Positions 1 to 8,710 of a stretch of 64,000 bases of DNA are shown one piece after another. The DNA comes from Echinicola strongylocentroti (GTDB lineage: Bacteria > Bacteroidota > Bacteroidia > Cytophagales > Cyclobacteriaceae): the NCBI RefSeq assembly GCF_003260975.1, contig NZ_CP030041.1:1029001-1093000 (forward strand), given 5' to 3'. A model generated the notes under the pieces. The model was not told the origin of the DNA. It saw only the letters and a program-made list of their open reading frames with translations, and searched no databases. Position 1 is the stretch's first letter, and each line of letters starts with the position of its first letter. The position numbers and the translations under genes were made by a program.

Positions 1-2
1 CC

Positions 3-410
3 TACGGAAAAATCCCTTTGTATGTGCAGTCAGGCAGCATCATCCCTCTTGGTCCTGCCATCGAATACACCGATGAGAAACCTGCGGAGGAGATAACCCT
101 CTTCGTGTATGGAGGCCAAAACGGAAGCTTTGAACTCTACGAAGATGAAGGAACCAATTATAATTATGAACAAGGCAAGTTTTCTATCATCCCGATAACC
201 TACAATGACCCTGACAAGACGCTGACCATAGGTGACCGCAAGGGAAATTTCGAAGGAATGTTGACTTCCAGAACTTTCAGGATCATTCTGGTAGAAAAAG
301 ACCATCCTGTGGCCTATGACCCTGATCTGACTTCTAATATCATTATCAATTACACTGGTGAAGCGGTAAAAGTAACATTGGGAGAACAATGGTTAAATAA
401 AAGTCAATAA
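3..410 (+). CDS. Glycoside hydrolase family 31 protein, C-terminal fragment
   Basis: This is the 3' end of a gene that enters from the left edge; the frame is open from base 3, so no start is visible. The first residues (YGKIPLYVQSGSIIPLGP) match the loop after the catalytic barrel of GH31 alpha-glucosidases and alpha-xylosidases, where a 'lyVraGsiiP' stretch is common. The next part (VYGGQNGSFELYEDEG) matches the DUF5110 beta-sandwich that follows the barrel. The active site lies outside the window, so substrate specificity cannot be judged. It converges with aconitase, and a shared hairpin lies between them. The family call is good; the exact enzyme is not known. Confidence 0.8.
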   Translation, partial: YGKIPLYVQSGSIIPLGPAIEYTDEKPAEEITLFVYGGQNGSFELYEDEGTNYNYEQGKFSIIPITYNDPDKTLTIGDRKGNFEGMLTSRTFRIILVEKDHPVAYDPDLTSNIIINYTGEAVKVTLGEQWLNKSQ

Positions 411-450
411 TATTAAATTTGAGTTAATTTTGGGTTTTATAATTATAAAA

Positions 451-478
451 AAGGGCTTCATGATGTCATGAAGCCCTT
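451..478. terminator. Bidirectional intrinsic terminator between GH31 and acnA
   Basis: A perfect 13-bp stem (AAGGGCTTCATGA / TCATGAAGCCCTT) with a 2-nt centre is flanked by A and T runs on both sides. It sits between two converging genes and can end transcripts in both directions. Confidence 0.85.
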
Positions 479-501
479 TTTATGATTTGGGGGGTACTAT
501 A

Positions 502-3279
502 TCAATCTTGCTTCAGGAATTCCCTTAACACATAATGGAGAATACCACCATTTTTATAATAGGCAATCTCCACCTCTGAATCCAAGCGACAAACCACCTC
601 AAAATTCACTACAGCACCGCCCTCCTTCTTGGCCGTTGCTTGCAGTTTTTTAAGTGGTTTGAGGCCGTCCGAGATACCTTCAATGGTAATCTCTTCCTTC
701 CCATCTAGCCCTAGACTAGAAGCAGATTGGCCTTCGGCAAACTGCAAAGGAAGCACTCCCATCCCTACCAGGTTAGAGCGGTGGATACGTTCATAACTTT
801 CCGCTATGACCGCATGGATTCCCAGCAAGGTAGTTCCCTTGGCAGCCCAGTCACGCGAGGATCCGCTTCCGTATTCTTTACCTGCCAATACCACCAACGG
901 TATGTTGTCTTGCTGGTATTTTTCGGAGGCCTCGAAGACGGTCATTTCTTCACCAGAAGGAATATGTGTAGTATAGCCTCCTTCTCTGGATGCCAATTGG
1001 TTTTTTATACGAACATTGGCAAAGGTACCCCTGACCATTACTTCATCATTTCCCCTACGGGATCCATAAGAGTTGAAATCTTTTTTCTCCACTCCCCTTC
1101 CCACGAGGTATTGACCGGCCGGGGAGCTCTCTGCAAAGGCTCCTGCTGGAGAGATGTGATCTGTGGTGATCGAATCCCCCAATTTCAATAGAACATTGGC
1201 TCCGTTGATATCCTGCGGCTCAGGCACTTCGTTGCTAAGTCCCTGAAAGAAAGGCGCCTCTTTGATATAGGTGGACTTTTCAGACCAATTATACACCTTA
1301 TCACTTGGAGCTTCAAGGTTTTTCCATTGCTCGTTTCCTTCGAAGATTTCTCCATAGTTCTTTTCAAAATCACCTGGGTTGAGGACTTTCCCCATCACCT
1401 CGAAGATTTCATCATTGCTCGGCCATATATCCTTGAGGTAAACTGGCTCCAAGTTAGGATCAAATCCCAATGGCTCTTCATTAAGGTCTACATCTACCCG
1501 GCCGGCAAGGGCGTAGGCCACTACAAGCATTGGTGACATCAGGTAATTCATCTTTACTTGTGGATGCACCCTGGCCTCAAAGTTTCTGTTGCCGGACAAT
1601 ACAGAAGCCACGACCAAGTCATTTTCTTCCACCGCATGGGCTATATGCTTGGGCAGCGGCCCAGAGTTACCGATGCAAGATGTACAGCCGTAGCCAACGA
1701 TATGAAACCGCAATGCTTCCAGATCATCCAAAAGACCGGAATTTTCGAGGTAATCGGTTACCACCTTGGAGCCTGGTGCCAATGATGTTTTGACCCAAGG
1801 CTTCACATCCAGTCCCCTTTCTCTTGCTTTCTGGGCTACCAGCCCAGCCCCGATCATTACACTTGGATTGGAGGTATTGGTACAAGAAGTAATGGCCGCT
1901 ATGACGATACTGCCATCGGATAGTGCAAACTCCTCGTTATTGATCTTTACCTCCACAGTTTTAAGACCATTTTTGGTCTTGGTGGCGATCTCCACGTCCT
2001 CAGGAAGATCTCCTGGCTTATCTACAGGCTGCCCCCCTCCTTCACTAAACCACCGGCTCTTGTCACGCTTATCTATGGGGATATATTCCCTTCCGTGTAC
2101 TTCTTCCAGCAATTCGCCGAATTTATTTTTGAAATTTCTTACCAAAATTTTGTCCTGAGGACGTTTAGGCCCCGAGACCGTTGGCTCCACAGTGCCTAGA
2201 TCCAGTTCTACCAGACTACTGTAATTCACTGATTCCTCATCCTCACGCCACAGCATATTGGCTTTTGCATAATCTTCCACCAGCTTGATCTGGTCCTTAG
2301 ATCTATTGGTCTTGCTCATATAATCGAGCGTACGGTCATCGATCGGGAAATAGGTTACCGTACAGCCAAACTCTGGCGACATATTGGAAATAGTAGCCCT
2401 ATCCGGAACGGTCAGGGTATCCAGACCGGGACCGAATACTTCCACAAACTTCCCGACCACGCCATGTTTACGCAAAAGCTCCGTAATGGTCAGGACCATA
2501 TCGGTGGCGGTAGTTCCCAACGGCAATTTACCAGTGAGCTTAAGACCTACGACCTGTGGCATAATGAAATAAATAGGCTGGCCCAGCAGGGCTGCTTCCG
2601 CTTCGATACCGCCTACACCCCAACCGACTACACCGATGCCATTTACCATTGGGGTATGTGAATCTGTGCCGACTAGGGTATCGGGAAACACATTGCCGTC
2701 CCGCTCGATCACCCCTTTGGCCAGGTATTCGAGGTTTACTTGGTGGCAGATCCCCATGCCAGGTGGTACCACAGAAAAATTATCAAATGATTTTTGTGCC
2801 CATTTCAGAAACTCATAACGCTCTCCGTTGCGCTCGTATTCAACATCCACATTCTTTTTGTAGGAATAGTTGGTGCCAAAATAATCCACTTGGACGGAGT
2901 GATCCACGACCAGATCTACCGGGATCAATGGGTTGATCTTTTGTGGGTCTTTGCCTTTACGAACCGCCTCGGCTCTCAAAGAGGCAATATCCACCACTGC
3001 CGGCACTCCTGTAAAGTCCTGCATGAGAACCCTTGCAGGCTTATATGGCACATCTTTGTCAGATGCTTCCGGCTTCCAGTTAAGAAGCGTCTCGGTATGC
3101 TCTTTGGTAATGGCAAAGTCATCATAGTTCCGTAATGCATTCTCTAGCAAAATCCGGATTGAAAACGGAAGCTGATTGATCTTATGACCTTGTTCCTGCA
3201 ATGACGCCAAACTCCAGTAGCTTAGCGACCCTTTTGCAGTATCAAGTTGCTTTTTGATATGATAAGGATCTAATGACAT
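502..3279 (-). CDS. acnA: Aconitate hydratase (AcnA type)
   Basis: It interconverts citrate and isocitrate through cis-aconitate in the TCA cycle, in the cytoplasm, using a [4Fe-4S] cluster. The 925 residues fit the IRP1/AcnA class, slightly longer than the roughly 890 of E. coli AcnA. The cluster ligands are visible at Cys466 (SCTNTSNP) and at Cys532 and Cys535 (GCTSCIGNSG). The DSHTPMVNG substrate loop lies near residue 206, and the swivel domain follows (GDSITTDHISPAG; GSSRDWAAKG). The ATG start gives the usual N-terminus with no signal peptide. It is single-gene and convergent with the GH31 gene. Isocitrate dehydrogenase, the next TCA step, is 26 kb away in this window. Confidence 0.96.
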   Translation of the reverse strand: MSLDPYHIKKQLDTAKGSLSYWSLASLQEQGHKINQLPFSIRILLENALRNYDDFAITKEHTETLLNWKPEASDKDVPYKPARVLMQDFTGVPAVVDIASLRAEAVRKGKDPQKINPLIPVDLVVDHSVQVDYFGTNYSYKKNVDVEYERNGERYEFLKWAQKSFDNFSVVPPGMGICHQVNLEYLAKGVIERDGNVFPDTLVGTDSHTPMVNGIGVVGWGVGGIEAEAALLGQPIYFIMPQVVGLKLTGKLPLGTTATDMVLTITELLRKHGVVGKFVEVFGPGLDTLTVPDRATISNMSPEFGCTVTYFPIDDRTLDYMSKTNRSKDQIKLVEDYAKANMLWREDEESVNYSSLVELDLGTVEPTVSGPKRPQDKILVRNFKNKFGELLEEVHGREYIPIDKRDKSRWFSEGGGQPVDKPGDLPEDVEIATKTKNGLKTVEVKINNEEFALSDGSIVIAAITSCTNTSNPSVMIGAGLVAQKARERGLDVKPWVKTSLAPGSKVVTDYLENSGLLDDLEALRFHIVGYGCTSCIGNSGPLPKHIAHAVEENDLVVASVLSGNRNFEARVHPQVKMNYLMSPMLVVAYALAGRVDVDLNEEPLGFDPNLEPVYLKDIWPSNDEIFEVMGKVLNPGDFEKNYGEIFEGNEQWKNLEAPSDKVYNWSEKSTYIKEAPFFQGLSNEVPEPQDINGANVLLKLGDSITTDHISPAGAFAESSPAGQYLVGRGVEKKDFNSYGSRRGNDEVMVRGTFANVRIKNQLASREGGYTTHIPSGEEMTVFEASEKYQQDNIPLVVLAGKEYGSGSSRDWAAKGTTLLGIHAVIAESYERIHRSNLVGMGVLPLQFAEGQSASSLGLDGKEEITIEGISDGLKPLKKLQATAKKEGGAVVNFEVVCRLDSEVEIAYYKNGGILHYVLREFLKQD

Positions 3280-3442
3280 ATGTTTATAATGGTTATAAAT
3301 GGTAAAAAGATTACTATACTAATAACTGCCTAAAAAACAGTTTGATTCCTTAATATAAGTTTTTTTGCCTTAAATTGTAAGTCCATCGACATGGCACTTG
3401 CTCATTTAATTCAAACTTAAACACCCTTAAATCACCTGTTCT

Positions 3443-4489
3443 ATGAAAGCAGCGCTCTACGCTTTTTCTGCTCTTCTTATTATCGCAACACTCATGCCAT
3501 TGGTAAAAAAAGACTATTGGACTTTTAGGGTTTTTGATTATCCCCGCTTCCAAAAGTTCTTATTGATATCGGCAGCATTAGCGGGCTGGGCTTTTGTAGA
3601 TTATAATGGATTATCAAAAGTCGATTTCGGCATCATCATCATTCTTGGTATACTGTTCCTTCACCTGCTAAAACAAATCATTCCTTATTCACCATTCCAT
3701 ACCAAAATGGTCAAACCTGCTCGTTCCCGAGAAAAGACCTCGATCAAAGTACTTGTAAGCAATGTCTACCAATACAACAACCACTACAGTAAATGCCTTT
3801 CATTGATCAAAAAAGAGCGCCCAGACTTATTTATGCTAGTGGAAACAAGTAATGAATGGGCCAAAGCCGTCTCAGCACTCAAGGAGTCGTATCCCTATCA
3901 AGTAGAACTACCTCTGGAAAACACGTATGGCATGCTACTTTATTCAAGGTTTCCCTTAAAAAACACTTCAATCAATTACCTAATTAATGAGGAGATTCCA
4001 TCCATCTTCACTGATCTCATCTTGGACGGGCAGCCAATCAAACTTTTTGCCATCCACCCTACTCCTCCTGTGCCGGGCGAAAACACCCACAGCACCGAAA
4101 GAGATGCTGAAATCCTGATCGTAGGAAAAAAAGCCAAGGCAGAAAAAAAACCAACCATCATCATGGGAGACCTCAATGATGTAGCATGGAGCTATACTAC
4201 TGAACTGTTCTTAAAGATCAGTGGCATGGGAGATCCCAGGAGAGGCAGGGGGATGTTCAATACTTTCCATGCCAAGTACTCGTTCCTTCGCTGGCCCTTG
4301 GATCATATTTTCGTAAGCGACCAATTTCGACTAAAAAAAATAAAGGTACATCACTCCATTGGTTCGGACCATTTTCCCATCAGTGTGGAATTGGTGCTTG
4401 ATAAAAACAATGATAATGAGCAATTGGAAGCTAATGCAGAAGAGATGTCCGAGGCCAAAGAAAAAATCATCAGCGGAATAGAATTCTAG
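3443..4489 (+). CDS. Membrane-anchored endonuclease/exonuclease/phosphatase (EEP) family protein
   Basis: 348 residues. Three hydrophobic segments lie at about residues 1-20, 37-54 and 64-84. After them comes an EEP domain facing away from the membrane: an N-terminal strand with catalytic-type Glu (DLFMLVETSNEW), GDLND near residue 244, PLDHIF near residue 285 and SDHFP near residue 310. These are the metal-binding and catalytic motifs of the DNase I/inositol phosphatase fold, and they look intact. The family includes nucleases, sphingomyelinases and phosphodiesterases, and nothing here fixes the substrate. The gene diverges from acnA and stands alone, ending before a hairpin terminator. Confidence 0.85.
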   Translation: MKAALYAFSALLIIATLMPLVKKDYWTFRVFDYPRFQKFLLISAALAGWAFVDYNGLSKVDFGIIIILGILFLHLLKQIIPYSPFHTKMVKPARSREKTSIKVLVSNVYQYNNHYSKCLSLIKKERPDLFMLVETSNEWAKAVSALKESYPYQVELPLENTYGMLLYSRFPLKNTSINYLINEEIPSIFTDLILDGQPIKLFAIHPTPPVPGENTHSTERDAEILIVGKKAKAEKKPTIIMGDLNDVAWSYTTELFLKISGMGDPRRGRGMFNTFHAKYSFLRWPLDHIFVSDQFRLKKIKVHHSIGSDHFPISVELVLDKNNDNEQLEANAEEMSEAKEKIISGIEF

Positions 4490-4573
4490 TGAACCATCTA
4501 AAAACAATTCTCAACTGTAAAAAAACCACTTTTAATTGTACAACACCTATCGCTGGTAAATTGCAATAGAAAA

Positions 4574-4598
4574 ACGGCTGTCCTTTTCGAACAGCCGT
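4574..4598 (+). terminator. Intrinsic terminator after the EEP gene
   Basis: An 8-bp stem (ACGGCTGT / ACAGCCGT) with a 9-nt loop is followed by CATTTTAATTT. It lies 85 bp after the EEP stop codon. Confidence 0.7.
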
Positions 4599-4617
4599 CA
4601 TTTTAATTTAGTTATTT

Positions 4618-4729
4618 GATTATGCGCTTTCTTACCAGTAGAATTTATTTCCCTCGGAACGTTCAGAACACCCAGAATGAAACAAGGTTTTTCTGGGATT
4701 TCCGTGGTTTCCGTGAGAGCCTATTTACT
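4618..4729 (+). repeat. Dispersed intergenic repeat, family A, copy 1
   Basis: About 112 bp that recur in inverted orientation at 25938-26048. The two copies share blocks such as CAGAACACCCAGAATGAAA and CCTATTTAC, with roughly three quarters identity judged by eye. The copy sits just past the 3' end of the Mla operon. A short ORF across it is not coding in the other copy. Confidence 0.75.
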
Positions 4730-4784
4730 CTTTCTGCGATTACTGGTATCATTGCGGACATACATATTCTAGGTATTACGCTGA

Positions 4785-5783
4785 TTATTCACCAGCCTTT
4801 TCTGCTTCTTTTGCCGCTTTGGCTTCTGCCTTTTCCTTGCGCTTATGCGCCTTTCTCATGATCCACGCATACTTAAGCGCTTCCAGGTTTTCGTTGAGCA
4901 GCTCGGTAGAGGTTTCTGTATTTTTAAGCGTCGCCTTTATATAGTCGGCAAACTCCTCGTCATTGAGCAGCATTCCCACAGCGTTGTCCTTTGAATTCAG
5001 TTTTTCACTGGCATCCTTGAAGTTTGTCGCTGCCTCAGTGGCTGTCATACTGGTATTTTCGAGTTCATAGGCGGTCTTCTTCAGACTGGAATATACCGTC
5101 GTATCATGGGACAACTCATACAGGATGGTACCTTCCCTATCCAAACTGGCCGTAAAATCTCCCAAGTCCCGGGCTATTTGACTACTACTGGCTGCTGTTC
5201 TCTCCAAACTCACCAAAGTGTTCTTAAAATTAGTGGCCAATAAGCTATCGGTCAGCACCGCACCGACGATCCCTTCTCCGTTGGCTATTTTGCCCGTAAG
5301 CACTTTTAGATCATTGGTAATGGAGACAAGGTTCTGGTTGTTTTCCTGTAGCGTCTCCATCATATTATCCGTATCCAGTGGCATTACTGCTTGCAGTCGG
5401 TCTCCATCAGAGATCGCTGGCGCTTGGGTGGTACCTCCATAAAGGACAATGATCTTGTTACCGATAAGGCCATCGGAACTAATGGTGGCCTTGGAGTCTT
5501 TCCGGATATAATCCTTGGAGTCGGCATCCACGTTCATTTCTATTTCTACCTGCGAATCCCCATAAAATTTGATGGAGGTCACCGTTCCTATCTTGACCCC
5601 TGAAAACCAGACGTTATTTCCTGTCTGAAGTCCTTGGATATCGTCAAAAACAGCTTTTAGCTTTACACTTTTCACAAAAACCTTTTGCTGTGCTCCCAAT
5701 GTCAGGATCCCTACTACCGCAATGATAATTCCTACTAGTACGAATATCCCGACGATTACTGATTTTTTATTATCATTTCTCAT
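4785..5783 (-). CDS. mlaD: MlaD-family MCE domain protein (lipid transport substrate-binding subunit)
   Basis: 332 residues. One N-terminal membrane anchor (about 8-30, VIVGIFVLVGIIIAVVGILT) is followed by a single MCE/MlaD domain (about 37-120, with GLQTGNNVWFSGVKIGTV and the G-L-IGNK turn). Then comes a long helical region (about 140-305) and a Lys/Ala/Glu-rich tail. MCE subunits form hexameric rings that carry phospholipids between inner and outer membranes. It is the last gene of an mlaE-mlaF-mlaD operon, overlapping the ATPase stop by one base (TAATG). Soluble MlaC and MlaB genes are not adjacent, as is common in Bacteroidota. Confidence 0.92.
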   Translation of the reverse strand: MRNDNKKSVIVGIFVLVGIIIAVVGILTLGAQQKVFVKSVKLKAVFDDIQGLQTGNNVWFSGVKIGTVTSIKFYGDSQVEIEMNVDADSKDYIRKDSKATISSDGLIGNKIIVLYGGTTQAPAISDGDRLQAVMPLDTDNMMETLQENNQNLVSITNDLKVLTGKIANGEGIVGAVLTDSLLATNFKNTLVSLERTAASSSQIARDLGDFTASLDREGTILYELSHDTTVYSSLKKTAYELENTSMTATEAATNFKDASEKLNSKDNAVGMLLNDEEFADYIKATLKNTETSTELLNENLEALKYAWIMRKAHKRKEKAEAKAAKEAEKAGE

Positions 5784-6532
5784 TATGTAATGAAATTATA
5801 GTCATAAAATGATTTCACTCTTTGGTCATCCGGTGTCTTAAACACCTCTTCAAATTTTCCTTCGGCGCCAAACTGACCGTCCAAAAGCACCGCCACCCTA
5901 TCTCCTGTATCCCTAGCACAGGTCAAGTCATGGGTAATAATGATAGAAGATGTATTGTATCGCTCCCTTACCTCATTGATCAGGTTATTGATATCACTGC
6001 AGGTGATCGGATCCAATCCTGCTGTGGGTTCATCATATAGCATGATTTCAGGCTTTAGGATCAGTGTCCTAGCTATCCCTATCCGTTTTCTCTGACCACC
6101 CGAAAGCTCTGATGGCATTTGGTTTATCGTCTGGGAAAGCCCCACTGCTTCCAGCACTTCTTCCACCATCGTGTCCTTTTCAGTTCTGCTAAGCCCCTTA
6201 ACATTTCTCACAAGGGGAAACTCTAAGTTTTCACGAACAGTCATACTATCATACAACGCACTTGCCTGAAAAGAAAATCCAATCTTAAGCCTCAGGTCAT
6301 TCAGGTCATTCTCCTTGAGTTTGGAGACTTCTTTGCCGAGGACGTTCATGGTACCTTCATCTTGTGTAAGTAAACCCACCATGATCTTAATCAACACGGA
6401 TTTGCCCGTACCGGACTTCCCGAGTACCACGACATTCTCCCCTTTGTAAAGATCCAGATCCACCCCCATCAGCACATCTAACTCTCCAAAAGACTTCTTC
6501 AGCCCCCTGACTTCTACTACTTTTTCTCTCAT
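5783..6532 (-). CDS. mlaF: MlaF-family ABC transporter ATP-binding protein
   Basis: 249 residues, one ABC ATPase domain. The Walker A is GKSGTGKS at 38-45, the signature LSGGQ at 143-147, the Walker B IMLYDE at 163-168 and the H-loop is ITHD near residue 205. It closely fits the MlaF/Ttg2A group that powers phospholipid movement with MlaE and MlaD at the inner membrane. Spacing to mlaE is 3 bp and it overlaps mlaD by one base, so the three genes are surely one transcript. Confidence 0.94.
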   Translation of the reverse strand: MREKVVEVRGLKKSFGELDVLMGVDLDLYKGENVVVLGKSGTGKSVLIKIMVGLLTQDEGTMNVLGKEVSKLKENDLNDLRLKIGFSFQASALYDSMTVRENLEFPLVRNVKGLSRTEKDTMVEEVLEAVGLSQTINQMPSELSGGQRKRIGIARTLILKPEIMLYDEPTAGLDPITCSDINNLINEVRERYNTSSIIITHDLTCARDTGDRVAVLLDGQFGAEGKFEEVFKTPDDQRVKSFYDYNFIT

Positions 6533-6535
6533 ACC

Positions 6536-7333
6536 TTAGGACATTCTGATAAAGTTAACAATTTGAAGCGCCAGTAATTCTTCGATAAAAATCAAAAACA
6601 TCGCCAATACCACCGAGGCATTGGCAGCCTTTCCCACTCCTTCTGTTCCTTTTGAGGAATGGTAACCCTTGTAGCAACCTACGATCCCAATGGTAAAGCC
6701 AAACACTAAGGATTTGATAATGGATGAAAAGATATCCAAAAACGAAATGGCATCGAACACTTGGACAAAGTAAGTCGAGAAACTAACGCTCTCATTACTG
6801 CTTACAGAAAGAAACGCACCCATTAACGCCACGCAATCCGTGTACATCACCAATATCGGAATCATAAACGTAGTGGCCAATACTCGTGTGACCACCAAAA
6901 ACTTAAACGGGTTGGTCGCAGAAACCTCCATGGCATCAATCTGCTCGGTTACCTTCATCGAACCAATCTCCGCACCGATACTGGACCCCACCTTGCCGGC
7001 AGCGATCAACGCTGTCACTAGGGGGCCCATCGCCCGTACAATCGCAATGGAAATCAAGGATGGCAACCACGAAGTAGCGCCAAACTCAGATAAGGATGGA
7101 CGAGACTGATTAGTAAAAACGATCCCCACTATAAAACCTGTCAAAGAGATCAGTGGCAAAGAATTATAGCCAATTTTATAACATTGGCGAATTACCTCTC
7201 TAAATTCATACGGCGGCATCCAAACTTCCTTAAAGAATCGCCTGATAAATGCAAAAGCATCTGCCAGCCCTAACATCATCTTATCGATCCTCGGACTTAT
7301 CAAATGCTCTCTGTTACTTGATTTATTTGCCAT
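6536..7333 (-). CDS. mlaE: MlaE-family ABC transporter permease
   Basis: 265 residues with five to six hydrophobic helices and the MlaE/DUF140 signature region (GKVGSSIGAEIGSMKVTEQ, then IDAMEVSATNPFKFLVVTR). It is the inner-membrane permease of the Mla-type lipid transporter and the first gene of the operon with mlaF and mlaD. A soluble N-terminal stretch of about 45 residues precedes the first helix. The upstream gap to the kinase-like gene is about 70 bp and should hold the operon promoter, although no clear TAnnTTTG box was found. Confidence 0.94.
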   Translation of the reverse strand: MANKSSNREHLISPRIDKMMLGLADAFAFIRRFFKEVWMPPYEFREVIRQCYKIGYNSLPLISLTGFIVGIVFTNQSRPSLSEFGATSWLPSLISIAIVRAMGPLVTALIAAGKVGSSIGAEIGSMKVTEQIDAMEVSATNPFKFLVVTRVLATTFMIPILVMYTDCVALMGAFLSVSSNESVSFSTYFVQVFDAISFLDIFSSIIKSLVFGFTIGIVGCYKGYHSSKGTEGVGKAANASVVLAMFLIFIEELLALQIVNFIRMS

Positions 7334-7402
7334 AAAACATACTTGAATGTGCGAAACTAATAATTTTAGCGCTATTAGACTTAAATAAAAACGATAAATG
7401 CC

Positions 7403-8578
7403 CTATAAAATCTCTCCTAAAGAATCTTTTTTTAAGGGCTTTACTAAAAAACCACTGACCATATCATACTGCTGGCTTCTTTCCTCATCTCTTGGGTCAA
7501 TCGAAGAGGACAGCATTTTCACTTCTAATTTGATCTTTCGTTCAATTAGCTGATCCAAAAAATCCCAGCCAACCATCTGCGGCATATTTATATCAAGCAA
7601 TAATAAGTCCACTTTATGATTTTCCAACCATTTTAATGCTTCCAACGGGTTAGAAAAGAAATATAGCTCCAACTGCGGGTTGCTTTTTAGCAGTAACCGT
7701 TTATTGATCAGATGTTGTACTTTGTCGTCATCCACAATAAGAATTGACTTGGATCGATGACCCGATACTGGCATGTTGAATTCATTCTGTACCATCTCTT
7801 CAGCTAGTATTTCATTCATTTTTTTCACCTCCTCATCAAGTTCTTCAGAGGACCTTTTAAGCATGTCAATTACCTCTTTACTGTTTCGTTCCTCACTAAG
7901 GAAATTCATCATCCCCAAAATATTGGACAAAGGCCGGCGTAGATTATGCGAGTTCATAAAAGAGAATTTCCGAAGCCGATCATTCTGCTCTTTTAGCGAC
8001 TGATTAAGTGACTCCTTTTCCATGATGTTTTGATGGATTGAGGTATTGTCCACTGCAGCCACCATAAGCTTGTCCCTGCCATTTCTGATGAAGGGAACAG
8101 CATAGATATCCATCACCCTTTCATCACCATTTTTATCGGCTAATTTATATTCTTTTAGGGCCTTTTTCCTACCTCCAAAAAAGGCCAACATTTCTTCAGT
8201 TTCTACACTAAAAAAATCATCAAATCCGACCAAGTCTTTTTCGTCTTTATTCGTATCAAAAACATCCCTGGCCATGAGGTTGGATTCCCTGATTTTGAGA
8301 GAGGCCCGATCCACCACCCACATGCTAATTGGCATATGGTCAAACACCCCGGCATATCCCTTCCAAACTTTCTTATCCATACGGAGCGATCGCTCTACCA
8401 AAAAGTAAATCAATAAACCAGATGCCCCCACAAATAACAACGCCTTGATCACTTCTACCTCTACCGCATTATCAATACCAAGCTTGGACTGAATCTGATC
8501 CAGTAACATAGAAGAAATGGTCACCCAACTTCCTCCGATTAAAATGTAGATAAGTGCTATTTTATGACTTGACTTCAT
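7403..8578 (-). CDS. Membrane PAS - HisKA-like - receiver protein lacking a histidine kinase ATPase domain
   Basis: 391 residues. Two membrane helices lie at about 7-27 and 43-61. A PAS-like domain (about 75-180) follows, then a coiled linker and a HisKA-like dimerisation helix pair (about 192-262) with the H-box NSHNLRRPL at His211. The next recognisable unit is a CheY-like receiver (about 278-391) with acidic residues Asp283-Asp285, phospho-acceptor Asp329 (LLLLDINMP) and Lys380. No N, G1, F or G2 boxes of a HATPase_c domain exist between them, because only about 15 residues separate the two parts. It cannot autophosphorylate by the usual route, so it may receive phosphate from a partner or act as a scaffold. 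It stands alone, upstream of the mla operon on the same strand. Confidence 0.85.
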   Translation of the reverse strand: MKSSHKIALIYILIGGSWVTISSMLLDQIQSKLGIDNAVEVEVIKALLFVGASGLLIYFLVERSLRMDKKVWKGYAGVFDHMPISMWVVDRASLKIRESNLMARDVFDTNKDEKDLVGFDDFFSVETEEMLAFFGGRKKALKEYKLADKNGDERVMDIYAVPFIRNGRDKLMVAAVDNTSIHQNIMEKESLNQSLKEQNDRLRKFSFMNSHNLRRPLSNILGMMNFLSEERNSKEVIDMLKRSSEELDEEVKKMNEILAEEMVQNEFNMPVSGHRSKSILIVDDDKVQHLINKRLLLKSNPQLELYFFSNPLEALKWLENHKVDLLLLDINMPQMVGWDFLDQLIERKIKLEVKMLSSSIDPRDEERSQQYDMVSGFLVKPLKKDSLGEIL

Positions 8579-8658
8579 TGATCGTTCGCTGTATAAACTA
8601 AGATATAAAAAATATCCGCGTAATCCCCATTATCAATGTACATCGAAGGTATATTTTG

Positions 8659-8710
8659 TTTTAGCCTAAACTAAAAAGATTAAGTCAAGCTAAATTAGTT
8701 TAGACTAAAA
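8659..8710. promoter_or_regulatory. Imperfect inverted repeat upstream of the kinase-like gene
   Basis: 16-bp arms (TTTTAGCCTAAACTAA at 8659-8674 and TTAGTTTAGACTAAAA at 8695-8710) pair with one mismatch around a 20-nt spacer. It lies 80-130 bp before the ATG at 8578. It could be an operator for a dimeric regulator or an RNA hairpin; no function is shown. Confidence 0.4.

Noticed and set aside
4616..4861. 81-residue plus-strand ORF after the EEP gene
   Set aside because: It is mostly dispersed repeat A plus the antisense of the mlaD end; the other repeat copy does not keep the frame.
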